From positions 620,001-684,000 of the forward strand of contig NZ_JAQZAK010000001.1 in the NCBI RefSeq assembly GCF_028737265.1: 64,000 nt of DNA. The letters run 5' to 3'. The DNA is from Actinomycetospora callitridis. GTDB taxonomy: Bacteria > Actinomycetota > Actinomycetes > Mycobacteriales > Pseudonocardiaceae. Positions 19,690 through 28,453 of this stretch are shown in pieces. The notes below the pieces were generated by a model. It made no database searches, was not told the origin of the DNA, and saw only the letters and a program-made list of their open reading frames with translations. Both the position numbers and the translations under genes were made by a program. Every line of letters begins with the position of its first letter. Within the stretch, counting starts at the first letter, position 1.

Positions 19690-20841
19690 ATGGAGATCAC
19701 GGCGTCTCTCATGACCCATACCGACGAGCCGCTGGAGACGGTCTCGTTGGACCTCTCGGACCCGCGGGCCGACGAGGTGCTCGTGCGGCTCGCGGCCACC
19801 GGCATCTGCGCCTCCGACGCGCACACGCACTCCGGCCGCATTCCCTCGCCCTCGCCCTGCGTCCTGGGGCACGAGGGGGCCGGCGTGGTCGAGCGCGTCG
19901 GGTCGAACGTCGGCCACGTCGCGGTGGGGGACCACGTCGCGTTGTCGTGGATGCCGAGCTGCGGGGTGTGCCGTCACTGCGTCTCGGGGCGACCGGTCCT
20001 GTGCGCCGCCGCGGCCCCCGCCCTGCTCGCCGGCACCCTGCTGGACGGCACCGTCCGATTGCGCCGGGGCGGGCAGCCGGTGAGCCACTACTCGTTCCTG
20101 TCGACCTTCGCCACGCACGCGGTGGTGCCCGCGTCGAGCGCGATCCGGATCGGGCGGCACATCCCGCTCGCGGTGGCGAGCCTCGTCGGCTGCGGCATCC
20201 TCACCGGCTACGGCGCGGTGGTGAACCGGGCCAGGGTCGGCCCCGGGAGCTCGGTGGTCGTCTTCGGCGCCGGCGGCGTCGGCCTCAGCGCGGTGATGGG
20301 AGCCCGCGTCAGCGGAGCCGAGCAGATCCTCGTCTGCGACCCCGTCGCGGCCAAGCTCGAGGAGGCGGAGCTGTTCGGCGCGACGCACGGTCTGCTGCCG
20401 TCCGACGACCTCGTCGAGCGCATCCGGGAGATCACCGGCGGCGGCGTCGACTACGCGATCGACGCCGCGGGCGCCGACGGCATCCTCGGGCAGGCGTTCG
20501 CGGCGACCGTTCCCGGCGGGACGATCGTCTGCGTGGGCATGCCGGGCGTCGCGGCCCGTCCGTCGCTGCCCGGGCCCGAGCTGGTCCGCGAGGAGAAGAT
20601 CGTGACGGGCAGCCTGTACGGCTCCTCCCGGCCCAGCATCGACATCCCGACGATCCTGCGGCAGTACTCCGCGGGGACCCTCCCCCTGGACCGGATGATC
20701 ACCAGGTCCTACGGGCTCGACGAGATCAACGACGCGTTCGTGGACATGCGCGAGGGCAAGCTCAAGCGCGGCGTCGTCGTGTTCGACGAGGAACTGGCGG
20801 GGCTCCCCGTCCGGGACGACGCCGTGGCGGCCGCCGCATGA
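19690..20841 (+). CDS. Zinc-dependent alcohol dehydrogenase (MDR, NDMA-type)
   Basis: This 383-aa medium-chain dehydrogenase has a catalytic zinc site with Cys40 (GICASD), His61-Glu62 (GHEGAG) and a Cys near 171. The structural zinc lobe is Cys91, 94, 97 and 105. A Rossmann motif GAGGVGLSAV lies near 195. The segments LSWMPSCGVCRHC and LLDGTVRL resemble the actinobacterial NDMA-dependent group, in which NAD stays bound and a mycofactocin-type carrier reoxidises it; that assignment is from memory of the family. It is coupled by a 4-base overlap to a formaldehyde-activating enzyme homologue, so a one-carbon or formaldehyde-yielding substrate is plausible. Divergent LysR is the probable regulator. 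Confidence 0.87.
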   Translation: MEITASLMTHTDEPLETVSLDLSDPRADEVLVRLAATGICASDAHTHSGRIPSPSPCVLGHEGAGVVERVGSNVGHVAVGDHVALSWMPSCGVCRHCVSGRPVLCAAAAPALLAGTLLDGTVRLRRGGQPVSHYSFLSTFATHAVVPASSAIRIGRHIPLAVASLVGCGILTGYGAVVNRARVGPGSSVVVFGAGGVGLSAVMGARVSGAEQILVCDPVAAKLEEAELFGATHGLLPSDDLVERIREITGGGVDYAIDAAGADGILGQAFAATVPGGTIVCVGMPGVAARPSLPGPELVREEKIVTGSLYGSSRPSIDIPTILRQYSAGTLPLDRMITRSYGLDEINDAFVDMREGKLKRGVVVFDEELAGLPVRDDAVAAAA

Positions 20842-21365
20842 GCGCCGAGGACGTCGACGGCCGGTTCGCCCAGGGGTGGGGAGGGGTCTCGCCGAACGGC
20901 GTGCACGTCAACGTGCTGCTCGCCCGGCGGGGCGGTCCCACCGCCGCCGTCGTGGCCGGCGCGTTCACGAACCCGTCCGCCGGGATCACGCCCGTGCTCG
21001 CGAGCGTCGGGGAGTCCCAGCAGACCTACGAGACGCTCCACCCGCCCACCGTGATCGTCAACAAGACCCCGCCTGCCGGGGACACGCACGAGAAGCTCCT
21101 CTTCGGTGCCTGCGCCTCCGGCATCTCGCGGGGCGTGCTCGACGCGGTGGCGCAGGGCGCCGTCGACGCGGACCAGGACACCCTCGTCCTGGTCTCGCTG
21201 TGGCTCGACAGCGCGGCGGACGACGAGACCACTGTGTGCGCGAACGCCCGGACGGCCACCTCCGCGGCGGTCCGGGAGGCGGCCGGCGGCCGGGACGGGG
21301 AGGCGGTCGCACGCCTCGTCCGTGACCGCGACTCGGTGCGACACCCGTTCTACGACGGGGAGTGA
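20838..21365 (+). CDS. Formaldehyde-activating enzyme (Fae) homologue
   Basis: This 175-aa protein follows the whole length of Methylorubrum Fae (170 aa) by eye. NGVHVNVLLARRGGP matches the segment with the catalytic His (His23 here), and TVIVNK matches TLMFNK. FGACASGISRGVLDAVAQGA and the LVLVSLWL strand follow, and HPFYDGE is near the end. Fae condenses formaldehyde with tetrahydromethanopterin, a cofactor not expected in actinobacteria, so the true acceptor is an open question. It is translationally coupled (ATGA) to the dehydrogenase. Its last 16 bases overlap the convergent membrane protein gene. Confidence 0.8.
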   Translation: MSAEDVDGRFAQGWGGVSPNGVHVNVLLARRGGPTAAVVAGAFTNPSAGITPVLASVGESQQTYETLHPPTVIVNKTPPAGDTHEKLLFGACASGISRGVLDAVAQGAVDADQDTLVLVSLWLDSAADDETTVCANARTATSAAVREAAGGRDGEAVARLVRDRDSVRHPFYDGE

Positions 21366-21937
21366 TCCGGCCGCGGCGCGCGTCCGAGTCGCAGCGCCGA
21401 GACGAGGAAGAAGATGCCGCCCAGCAGGGCGTAGCCGGCGAGGCCGGCGAGCGACGCCCCGGCGGCGGAGGCCGTGAGGACGAAGGCGACCCCGGCCAGC
21501 ACGGAGATCGACCCGCTCGCGATCATCGCGCCCCGCCCGCCCAGGGATCGACGACGGATCGCGACGACGAGCTGCACGATGCCGGCGACGACGGCCCACG
21601 CACCCCACACGCGCAGGACGGCCGGGACGCCCGAGGAGAGGGCGACGACCAGCCCGATCGCGGCGAGGGCACTGATGGTCATGGTGGCCCGGAGGCCCAC
21701 GGCGTTCCAGGTCTCCGGGGCCGCGGCTCGCGACGACCGCGCGTCGACCGCCGCCGCCGCCACGTCGACGAGCGGGTAGAGCACGAGCAGGACCGCGGTC
21801 AGCGGGCCGAGGTGCGACCCGACCACGACCAGCAGCAGGGCCCAGACCACGGCGAAGCCGAACCGGGCGAGGTGGAGGCGACGCAGGGTGGACGGGTCGC
21901 CGGACGCGACGGGGACGGGCGTGGTGGCGGTGGTCAT
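21350..21937 (-). CDS. Multi-pass membrane protein (HdeD/DUF308-like)
   Basis: This 195-aa protein has about six hydrophobic segments, starting FAVVWALLLVVVGSHLGPL and ending GYALLGGIFFLVSALRLG, with short loops. The repeated helix-turn pattern resembles DUF308/HdeD membrane proteins, but the match is loose. ATG 21937 has a low-complexity Thr/Ala N-terminus. It is divergent from the TetR gene, and a TetR-type operator lies about 46 bases upstream, so it is the likely target of that repressor. Confidence 0.75.
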   Translation of the reverse strand: MTTATTPVPVASGDPSTLRRLHLARFGFAVVWALLLVVVGSHLGPLTAVLLVLYPLVDVAAAAVDARSSRAAAPETWNAVGLRATMTISALAAIGLVVALSSGVPAVLRVWGAWAVVAGIVQLVVAIRRRSLGGRGAMIASGSISVLAGVAFVLTASAAGASLAGLAGYALLGGIFFLVSALRLGRAPRPDHSPS

Positions 21938-21982
21938 GACGGGGTTCCCCTCGTGCGGCGTGGGCGACCCACGCCGCGATGT

Positions 21983-22000
21983 AGAAAGACCGTTCTCTCT
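21983..22000. promoter_or_regulatory. TetR operator-like palindrome 1
   Basis: AGAAAGACCGTTCTCTCT is an imperfect inverted repeat, with 7 of 9 pairs matching. It shares AAGACCG...TTCT with the second site 40 bases away. It is AT-richer than its surroundings and lies in the promoter region of the minus-strand membrane protein gene. Confidence 0.6.
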
Positions 22001-22039
22001 TCTGTTCCGCCAGCATGGACCCTCGTCGTCCGCGCACGC

Positions 22040-22055
22040 AAGACCGATCGTTCTT
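22040..22055. promoter_or_regulatory. TetR operator-like palindrome 2
   Basis: AAGACCGATCGTTCTT has 7 of 8 symmetric pairs and lies 17 bases before the tetR ATG, which would allow autorepression. It shares its half-site with palindrome 1. Confidence 0.65.
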
Positions 22056-22071
22056 TCTGTTAGCGTGAGGC

Positions 22072-22761
22072 ATGGTCGTCAGCCGCGAGACCGATCCGCC
22101 GGGCCAGGTCAGCGCCCCGGCCGGCGGGGGAGACGCCGGGCGCTCGCCGGCTCGTGAGCGGTTGCTGTCCGTCGCCAGTGGGCTCTTCTACGGCGAGGGC
22201 ATCCGCGCGGTCGGTGTCGAGCGGATCCTCGCCGAGGTCCCGACGACGCGGGCCACCTTCTACCGCCACTTCCCGTCCAAGGACGACCTCGTCGTGGCCT
22301 ACCTGCGCGGCGTCGACGCCCAGACGCGCGACGGGGTGCACGCCGACATCGACGGCGCGGCCACACCGGCCGAGGCGCTACGGGCCATCGGCGACTCGAT
22401 CGTGCAGAGCCTGGCGACGCCCGGTTTCCGTGGGTGTGCCTTCCTCAAGGCCGCCACCGAGTTCCCCGACCCCGACGACCCGATCCATCGGGCCGTGCTC
22501 GAGCACCGGGCCTGGTACGCCGCCACGATCACGGAGCTGTTCGCCCGGATCTTCGACACCGACGTCGAGCGCCCCGACCCCCGCGAGGCCGCCCAGCACT
22601 TCATCGTCATGCGCGACGGCGCGATGGCGGGCGCCCAGATCGACGGTGCCGCGGACGTCGGGGTCGTCCTGCGCCGAGGTGTGGACGGGCTGCTCCACGT
22701 CGTCCACCCGACGGAGTTCGACGGCCGGCCGATCGACCCGCGGCGCGGGGGTCGTCGGTGA
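22072..22761 (+). CDS. TetR-family transcriptional repressor
   Basis: This 229-aa regulator has an N-terminal HTH (RERLLSVASGLFYGEGIRAV...TRATFYRHFPSKDDLVVAYL) and an all-helical C-terminal ligand domain of the AcrR group, with GCAFLKAATEFP near 125-136. ATG 22072 is preceded by GAGG and two palindromic sites. It probably represses itself and the divergent membrane protein. The inducer is unknown. Confidence 0.92.
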   Translation: MVVSRETDPPGQVSAPAGGGDAGRSPARERLLSVASGLFYGEGIRAVGVERILAEVPTTRATFYRHFPSKDDLVVAYLRGVDAQTRDGVHADIDGAATPAEALRAIGDSIVQSLATPGFRGCAFLKAATEFPDPDDPIHRAVLEHRAWYAATITELFARIFDTDVERPDPREAAQHFIVMRDGAMAGAQIDGAADVGVVLRRGVDGLLHVVHPTEFDGRPIDPRRGGRR

Positions 22762-22881
22762 GGGCATGCGGCGGGCGTGATTACTTGCGGGAGGTGGTCG
22801 GCGACTCCCTGGACCCGTCGGGGCCGCTCGGAGTGGGACCGGGTGCTGCGGTCCGTGTGGTGGCCGGCCCTGCCTCATGCG

Positions 22882-23361
22882 CTACATGCGGCCGGAGGTC
22901 GGCGCGGACCGCGCCGCCAGTGCGCGGTCCAGCGCCGCTGCCCCGGACCCTGCCCAGAGCAGGTACACCATCGAGAGCAGCAGCGCCGGTGCCACACCGA
23001 GGTGGAAGGGGCCACCCACCTGGACTCCGGCGGTCGCGATGGCGCCGGCCATGTTCAGGGCCAGCCCCAGCGCGGCCAACCGGGTGCCGATCCCGAGGAT
23101 GAGCATCAGTCCGGCTCCGAGCTCGAGCGCACCGACCAGGTAGACGATCACACTGGAGTCGGGGAGCCCGTAGCGGACGAACTCGGCGAGCTCGTACTCG
23201 TGAGCGAGGAACTTCGGCAGCGAGAACAGGACGAACACCAGGCCGGTCGCGATACGCAGCACCGCCGTGGCCTCCGCGACCCCTCCGCGGACCCGGGTGC
23301 TGAAGAACCGCTGGGTCGGGCCGCGGTCAGAGTGGTGCTCGACATTCCCGCCACCGGCCAT
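22882..23361 (-). CDS. DoxX-family membrane protein
   Basis: This 159-aa protein has four transmembrane segments. The pattern VLRIATGLVFVLFSLPKFLA, then LVGALELGAGLMLILG and GIGTRLAALGLALNM, is typical of DoxX/DUF4395-like proteins, which are often tied to redox or thiosulphate metabolism. I start at ATG 23361, which has AAGGAG upstream, rather than at an earlier in-frame codon. It converges on the TetR gene with about 120 bases of unremarkable sequence between. Confidence 0.85.
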   Translation of the reverse strand: MAGGGNVEHHSDRGPTQRFFSTRVRGGVAEATAVLRIATGLVFVLFSLPKFLAHEYELAEFVRYGLPDSSVIVYLVGALELGAGLMLILGIGTRLAALGLALNMAGAIATAGVQVGGPFHLGVAPALLLSMVYLLWAGSGAAALDRALAARSAPTSGRM

Positions 23362-23619
23362 GGCCGTGCTCCTTCTGATCGAGCAACCGCGCGCCGTGGT
23401 CAGCATCGTTTGAGGTCAACGGTGCCACGACCCAGGTCCGAGAGCACGGCACGACACGACGGTCGCCCGGCCGGTGCAGGACGCGGCCACGGTGCTTCTC
23501 CCCGGCGATGTGGGGCGACTGCCGTCGGCGACCACCCGCCGGCCCCCGTCAGAAGCATTCGTCCCACGCGGACCCGGGCCGGCCGATCATCGCAACGAGC
23601 CGTTGTCGCTGGTCAGCGG

Positions 23620-23694
23620 TGGTGCCCCCGGCAGGATTCGAACCTGCGCTCCCGCCTCCGGAGGGCGGTGCTCTATCCCCTGAGCTACGGGGGC
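23620..23694 (-). tRNA. tRNA-Arg (anticodon CCG)
   Basis: A complete cloverleaf reads on the minus strand. The acceptor stem is GCCCCCG/CGGGGGC, the D-arm contains GCTC...GAGC, the anticodon arm is CCGCC-CTCCGGA-GGCGG with anticodon CCG, the T-loop is GGTTCGAATCC, the discriminator is A, and CCA is encoded. It reads CGG codons. The 258 bases upstream of DoxX on this side hold no gene I can support. Confidence 0.97.
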
Positions 23695-23745
23695 GGACCG
23701 ACCGCGAGCCTAGCGCACGGGCCGCCGAGGACCGACGCTCGGGTG

Positions 23746-24744
23746 ATGGCACACGCAGAGATCCATCGGGACCGTCGCATCGATGCGGGAGACCTCGCCG
23801 CCCTGTCCGGACGCACGATCGCGGTGATCGGTTTCGGCAACCAGGGCGCGGCGCAGGCGGCGAACCTGCGCGACTCGGGGTTCGCCCCGCTGGTCGGCAA
23901 CCGGGACGACGAGTACGCGACGTCGGCCGCGGAGGAGGGCTTCGACCTGCGCCCGATCGCCGACGCGGCGGCCGCCGCCGACATCGCGCTGCTGCTGGTC
24001 CCCGACGAGGAGCAGCTCGAGCTCGTGCGCACCGAGGTCGCGCCCGGGCTGCGCGCGGGCGACACGCTCGTCGTCGCCAGCGGCTACAACTGGCACTTCG
24101 GGCTGCTCGAGGTGCCCGACGGCGTCGACGTCGTCATGGTCGCGCCGCGCATGATCGGCGCGGCGGTGCGCGACCGCTACGTCGACCGGCACGGCTTCCC
24201 CTGCTTCGTCTCCGTCGAGCGCGACGCGAGCGGTCACGCGTGGGAGACGACGATGGCGATCGCCCGTGCCATCGGGGGCACGCTCGGCGGCGCGATCGTC
24301 TCGAGCGCCCGCGAGGAGGCGGCGCTGGACCTGTTCAGCGAGCAGGCGATCTGGCCCGCGATCCTCGACGTGGTGCGCACTGCCCACCGGGTCGCCGTGG
24401 AGGCGGGGTTCACCGAGGAGGCCGTGCTCAACGAGCTCTACCTGTCCGCCGAGCCGGCCGAGGTGTTCGCGCACATGGCCCGCGACGGGCTGTTCGGCCA
24501 GCTCGGGCTGCACTCGCGGACCTCGCAGTACGGGCAGCTGCGGTCGCTGTCGGGGCTCGACGAGGGCGGCGAGCTGGCCGACCGCTTCCGGCGCGTGATG
24601 CACCACGACATCCTGTCCGGGGCCTTCGCGCAGGAGTGGAGCCGTCCCGAGGCGGGGGAGCGGCTCGACGCGATGCGCAACGAGGTCGGGACCACGCGGC
24701 TCGCGACCGCCGAGGCCGAGGTCCGCGCCCGCCTGGACCCGTAG
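23746..24744 (+). CDS. Ketol-acid reductoisomerase-like protein (IlvC family)
   Basis: This 332-aa protein has an N-terminal Rossmann domain with IAVIGFGNQGAAQAANLRDS (dinucleotide-binding) and the knotted helical domain of class I KARI. ALDLFSEQ corresponds to the metal-binding DLFGEQ region, NELYLSAEP to the second acidic helix, and DILSGAFAQEW to the SGxFAxEW motif. KARI makes branched-chain amino acid precursors, but the middle region (VMVAPRMIGAAVRDRY) departs from the usual KPPHGSGH-like stretch. No ilvB, ilvN or ilvD is adjacent. I read it as a divergent paralogue, possibly with another 2-hydroxy-acid or imine substrate. It is separated from tRNA-Arg by about 50 bases. Confidence 0.8.
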   Translation: MAHAEIHRDRRIDAGDLAALSGRTIAVIGFGNQGAAQAANLRDSGFAPLVGNRDDEYATSAAEEGFDLRPIADAAAAADIALLLVPDEEQLELVRTEVAPGLRAGDTLVVASGYNWHFGLLEVPDGVDVVMVAPRMIGAAVRDRYVDRHGFPCFVSVERDASGHAWETTMAIARAIGGTLGGAIVSSAREEAALDLFSEQAIWPAILDVVRTAHRVAVEAGFTEEAVLNELYLSAEPAEVFAHMARDGLFGQLGLHSRTSQYGQLRSLSGLDEGGELADRFRRVMHHDILSGAFAQEWSRPEAGERLDAMRNEVGTTRLATAEAEVRARLDP

Positions 24745-24752
24745 ATCACCGT

Positions 24753-24796
24753 TTCGGTGACGAAGCCGCTCAGATACGAGTGGTTTCGTCACCGAA
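24753..24796. terminator. 12-bp inverted repeat after the KARI-like gene
   Basis: TTCGGTGACGAA and its exact reverse complement are separated by 20 bases in the 168-base gap between convergent genes. A second small hairpin (TCACCG-TTT-CGGTGA) overlaps the left arm, so two alternative folds exist. A terminator is the simplest reading; a protein site is possible. Confidence 0.5.
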
Positions 24797-24912
24797 CTCG
24801 CGATCTTGCGTCCCGGGGACCCGACCGGCCCGAGCGGGTGGATGTCCTGGACGTCAGCGTGGCCCCCAGGCTGACACCGGGACGGTGCTGAGCCAGGGGC
24901 GGTCCCGCCAGG

Positions 24913-25695
24913 TCAGTTGGGCATCGTGTGCATGCCGGCGTGCATGTCCGCCGGGGCGGGCAGGGGAGCGGCGCCGCGCTCGGCGAGCATCTGCGTCATC
25001 ACCGCCGCCTCGGAGCTCTGGGACGTCGCCATGCTCTGCGCGAGCGCCCGGACCGCCGGCACCGAGGCCTCGTCGGCGGCCGCCTGCATCATCGGCAGCC
25101 CGCCCTGGTGGTGGCGCAGCATGAGCTGGAGGAACACGACGTCGAGCGCGGGTCCGGTGGAGGCGCGCAGCCGCGCGAGGTCCTCGGGCGAGGCCATACC
25201 GGGCATCGTCGCCGTCGGCATGCCCATCCAGCCCATGAACTGCCCGGACGGCGGGGTCAGCGGCTCGCCCCACAGGGTCAGCCAGCCCTGCATGCGCCCG
25301 ACCTGAGCGGTCTGGGTCGACTCGATGTCGAACGCGAGCTGGCGGATCTCGGGGTTCGCGGTGTTGTTCCGCGCCCACACGGCCATCTCCACGCCCTGGC
25401 CGTGGTGGACGTCCATGTCCTGCAGGAAGCCGACGTCGACCGAGCCCTCGGCCGGCCCGTAGGTCGTCGCGGTGGAGCGCCCCAGGGCGATGCCGCCGAT
25501 GACGCCGGCGAGCACCAGCACGAGCGCGAGCCCGCCGGCGACGAACGCCTTCGCCCAGGTCGGGCTCGCCGACCACCAGCCGCCGCCGGAGCCGCCGTCG
25601 CCCGCGCCGTCGTCGTCGACCGGGGGCGGCGGCGGGTCGGTGCGGTCGGTGTCGCTCACCGGGGTGTCCGTCATCTCGGTGGGGGTGGCGCTCAT
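24913..25695 (-). CDS. DUF305 family protein, membrane-anchored
   Basis: This 260-aa protein has a Pro/Asp-rich cytoplasmic N-terminus, one transmembrane helix at about 50-71, then an extracellular four-helix domain with two repeats of the DUF305 signature: DVHHGQGVEM (His97-His98) and LRHHQGGLPM. The paired His and many Met residues (MGWMGMPTATMPGM, MHAGMHTM) suggest copper or other soft-metal binding, as in CopM-like members. The start overlaps the DUF3105 stop by 4 bases, so the two are coupled. Confidence 0.9.
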   Translation of the reverse strand: MSATPTEMTDTPVSDTDRTDPPPPPVDDDGAGDGGSGGGWWSASPTWAKAFVAGGLALVLVLAGVIGGIALGRSTATTYGPAEGSVDVGFLQDMDVHHGQGVEMAVWARNNTANPEIRQLAFDIESTQTAQVGRMQGWLTLWGEPLTPPSGQFMGWMGMPTATMPGMASPEDLARLRASTGPALDVVFLQLMLRHHQGGLPMMQAAADEASVPAVRALAQSMATSQSSEAAVMTQMLAERGAAPLPAPADMHAGMHTMPN

Positions 25696-26579
25696 CCGCC
25701 GTTGCCCGCGGCCGCGCCGCGACCGTCCATCGTCACCGCGTCCGGCGGCGGGGGCGAGGGGTCGAACGGGGGCGGGTTGTCCGGGTCGAAGTAGCCCGGA
25801 CCGAGGGCGTCGCAGCTCGCCCCGACCTCGGGGTACTGGTACTGGTTCTGGCGCAGCGACTGGATGAACTGGTCGATCCGCGGGTCGTTCGGGTCGTCGA
25901 CCTTGAGCTCGTGGCCCCACGACTGCAGCGCGATCGGCCGGTCGAGGCCCGGGTACGGCGACATCATCGTGTAGTCCTGGCCCTGCACCCGGCCGGCCAG
26001 CGCCTGCACGCCCGGCCCCTGCACGCGCGCCGGGTCGTAGGCGATCCACACCGCGCCGTGCTCGAGGGAGTGGACCATGTTCTCGGTGCGCACCGGGGTC
26101 GGGTAGACCACGCCGGTGCAGGCCGCCCAGTAGGCGTCGTGCGGGCCGCCGAACGGGGGCGAGCGGTCGTAGGCCACGCGCTGCTGGGCGGTGACGTGCT
26201 GCTGGCCCGCGTACTGGCCGGTGACGATGCCCGGGATCGCGAGCGACGGGTCGCGGTTGTCGTCACTCGGGCGCCACGCGCTGACCTCGCCCTCGCGCAT
26301 CAGCGCGAAGCCGATGACGCCCACGGCGAGCAGCACGACGACGGTGATCGCACCGATGAGCAGCCACGGCACCTGGCGGCGGGTCCCGGCGGCGGGACGC
26401 TTGCCACGGGTGACGGGGTTGGGGCCCCGCTTCGCGCCCGGGCGCTGGCCGTTCTTCGCGCCGCCCCTGGCGCCGCCCTGGCCGTTCTGTCTGCGCTGCC
26501 CGCCCGAGGACGACCGCCCCGAGGACGGCGTTCCCGACCCGGCCGACCCGGATCGACGACCGGATCCACCACTCGCCAT
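25692..26579 (-). CDS. DUF3105 family membrane-anchored protein
   Basis: This 295-aa protein has a Gly/Arg/Ser-rich disordered N-terminus (1-68), a transmembrane helix at about 71-93 and an extracellular DUF3105 domain. Conserved features include PPFGGPHDAYWAACTGVVYP and ENMVHSLEHGAVWIAY, whose two His lie in a probable metal site. Co-transcription with DUF305 just upstream of argS on the opposite strand recurs in actinobacteria as I recall. The joint role is unknown, with metal handling at the envelope an inference. ATG 26579. Confidence 0.9.
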   Translation of the reverse strand: MASGGSGRRSGSAGSGTPSSGRSSSGGQRRQNGQGGARGGAKNGQRPGAKRGPNPVTRGKRPAAGTRRQVPWLLIGAITVVVLLAVGVIGFALMREGEVSAWRPSDDNRDPSLAIPGIVTGQYAGQQHVTAQQRVAYDRSPPFGGPHDAYWAACTGVVYPTPVRTENMVHSLEHGAVWIAYDPARVQGPGVQALAGRVQGQDYTMMSPYPGLDRPIALQSWGHELKVDDPNDPRIDQFIQSLRQNQYQYPEVGASCDALGPGYFDPDNPPPFDPSPPPPDAVTMDGRGAAAGNGG

Positions 26580-26723
26580 GGCACCGAGTCTACGGAGCAC
26601 GCGGTGACGCTCGAGGGACGGGTGCACACCCGCGGTGATCACCGCTCGTGCTTCACGCGGCCATCACCGCAGCGTGTGACGCACGGCCAGGCCGGGCCCG
26701 GGGATCAGCCGCGCCCCGGTCCC

Positions 26724-26729
26724 TAGAAT
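26724..26729 (+). promoter_or_regulatory. -10 element of leaderless argS transcript
   Basis: TAGAAT lies seven bases before the GTG start of argS, the spacing expected when transcription begins on the start codon. No Shine-Dalgarno is present. The -35 is not obvious. Confidence 0.6.
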
Positions 26730-26736
26730 CAGCGGG

Positions 26737-28413
26737 GTGACCCCCGCTGCCCTGGCCGACCTGCTGCACGCCGTCGCCGTGGACGTGCTCACCGAGCGCG
26801 GCCTCGACACGGCGGTGCTGCCGGACACGGTCACGGTGGAGCGCCCGCGCAACCCCGAGCACGGCGACTACGCCACCAACCTCGCGCTGCGCTCGGCGAA
26901 GAAGGCCGGGGTGGCGCCCGCCGAGCTGGCGGGCTGGCTCGCGACGCGCCTCGAGGACACCGACGCCATCGCCACCGCCGAGGTCGCGGGCCCCGGCTTC
27001 CTCAACCTGCGCCTCGCCGCCGACGCGCAGGCCGGGATCGTCGACGCGGTGCTCACCGCGGGCGAGGCCTACGGCCACACCGACGCCCTCACCGGGCAGG
27101 CGATCAACCTCGAGTTCGTCTCGGCGAACCCCACCGGCCCCATCCACCTCGGGGGCACGCGCTGGGCCGCGGTCGGCGACGCGCTGGGCCGGGTCCTCGC
27201 CTCGCAGGGCGCCGCGGTCACCCGCGAGTACTACGTGAACGACGCGGGCGCGCAGATCGACCGGTTCGCCGAGTCGCTGCTCGCGGCGGCCGAGGGGCGC
27301 CCGGTGCCCGAGAACGGCTACGGCGGGGCCTACGTCGCGGAGGTCGCGCAGAAGGTCCTGAAGGCCTCGGGTGGGGTGGGGGACAGCAGCACAGCCGGCC
27401 TCCTCGACCAGCCCGAGGACGAGAAGCTCGCCGCGTTCAAGCGCCTCGGCGTCGAGGCGATGCTCGAGGAGATGCGGGCGAGCCTGGAGTCGTTCGGCAC
27501 CCATTTCGACGTCTGGTCCTCCGAGCAGGCGCTGCACAGCTCCGGCGCGGTCGAGCGGTCGGTGCAGCAGCTCAAGGACGAGAACGCCCTGTACTTCGCC
27601 GACGGCGCGTGGTGGCTGCGCTCCTCGGACCACGGCGACGACAAGGACCGTGTCGTCATCAAGAGCGACGGGCGTCCGGCCTACATCGCGGGCGACATCG
27701 CCTACTACCGCGACAAGCGCGCCCGCGGCGCCGACCTCGCGATCTACATGCTGGGCGCCGACCACCACGGCTACATCCACCGCCTCAAGGCCGTGGCCGC
27801 GGCGTTCGGCGACGACCCGGCGCGCGTCGAGGTGCTGATCGGCCAGCTCGTGAGCCTCGTGCGCGACGGCCAGCCGGTGAAGATGTCCAAGCGCGCCGGC
27901 ACGATCATCACGCTGGAGGACCTCGTCGACGCCGTCGGCGTGGACGCGGCGCGCTACACGCTGGCGCGCTCGTCGGTCGACCAGGTGCTCGAGATCGACC
28001 TCGACCTGATCTCGAGCCGCACGAACGAGAACCCCGTGTTCTACGTGCAGTACGCCCACGCCCGGCTCGCGTCGCTGGCCCGCAACGCCGCCGACCTGGG
28101 CGTCTCCGCGGAGAACCCGGACCTCGCGCTGCTGACCCACCCCCGCGAGGGCGACCTCATCCGCACGCTGGGGGAGTTCCCGCGCGTGCTGTCGTCGGCC
28201 GCGGCGCTGCGCGAGCCGCACCGCGTCGCGCGCTACCTCGAGGAGCTGGCGGGCGCCTACCACCGGTTCTACGACACCTGCCGCGTCCTGCCGCAGGGCG
28301 ACGAGGAGCCGTCGGCGATCCACACCGCCCGCCTCGCGCTCTGCTCCGCCGCGCGCCAGGTGCTCGCCAACGGTCTCGGCCTGCTCGGTGTGAGCGCGCC
28401 CGAGCGCATGTGA
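26737..28413 (+). CDS. argS: Arginyl-tRNA synthetase
   Basis: This 558-aa class I synthetase charges tRNA-Arg in the cytoplasm. It has an N-terminal Add-1 domain ([15 protein letters not shown]), the HIGH-type motif IHLGGTR near residue 131, the KMSKS-type motif VKMSKRAGT near 381, and a DALR anticodon-binding domain at the end. The GTG start fits a leaderless message. It begins the conserved run argS-lysA-hom-thrC-thrB. Confidence 0.97.
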   Translation: MTPAALADLLHAVAVDVLTERGLDTAVLPDTVTVERPRNPEHGDYATNLALRSAKKAGVAPAELAGWLATRLEDTDAIATAEVAGPGFLNLRLAADAQAGIVDAVLTAGEAYGHTDALTGQAINLEFVSANPTGPIHLGGTRWAAVGDALGRVLASQGAAVTREYYVNDAGAQIDRFAESLLAAAEGRPVPENGYGGAYVAEVAQKVLKASGGVGDSSTAGLLDQPEDEKLAAFKRLGVEAMLEEMRASLESFGTHFDVWSSEQALHSSGAVERSVQQLKDENALYFADGAWWLRSSDHGDDKDRVVIKSDGRPAYIAGDIAYYRDKRARGADLAIYMLGADHHGYIHRLKAVAAAFGDDPARVEVLIGQLVSLVRDGQPVKMSKRAGTIITLEDLVDAVGVDAARYTLARSSVDQVLEIDLDLISSRTNENPVFYVQYAHARLASLARNAADLGVSAENPDLALLTHPREGDLIRTLGEFPRVLSSAAALREPHRVARYLEELAGAYHRFYDTCRVLPQGDEEPSAIHTARLALCSAARQVLANGLGLLGVSAPERM

Positions 28414-28453
28414 CCCACCACCCGTCCACCCACCAGGTCTGGTTGAACCCACG

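Noticed and set aside
23474..23683. Short plus-strand frame running into the tRNA region
   Set aside because: It reads through the tRNA-Arg gene on the opposite strand and has no ribosome site or recognisable product.
28414..28453. Small ACCAG-GT-CTGGT inverted repeat between argS and lysA
   Set aside because: Only 5-bp arms in GC-rich DNA; too short to call a terminator or operator.
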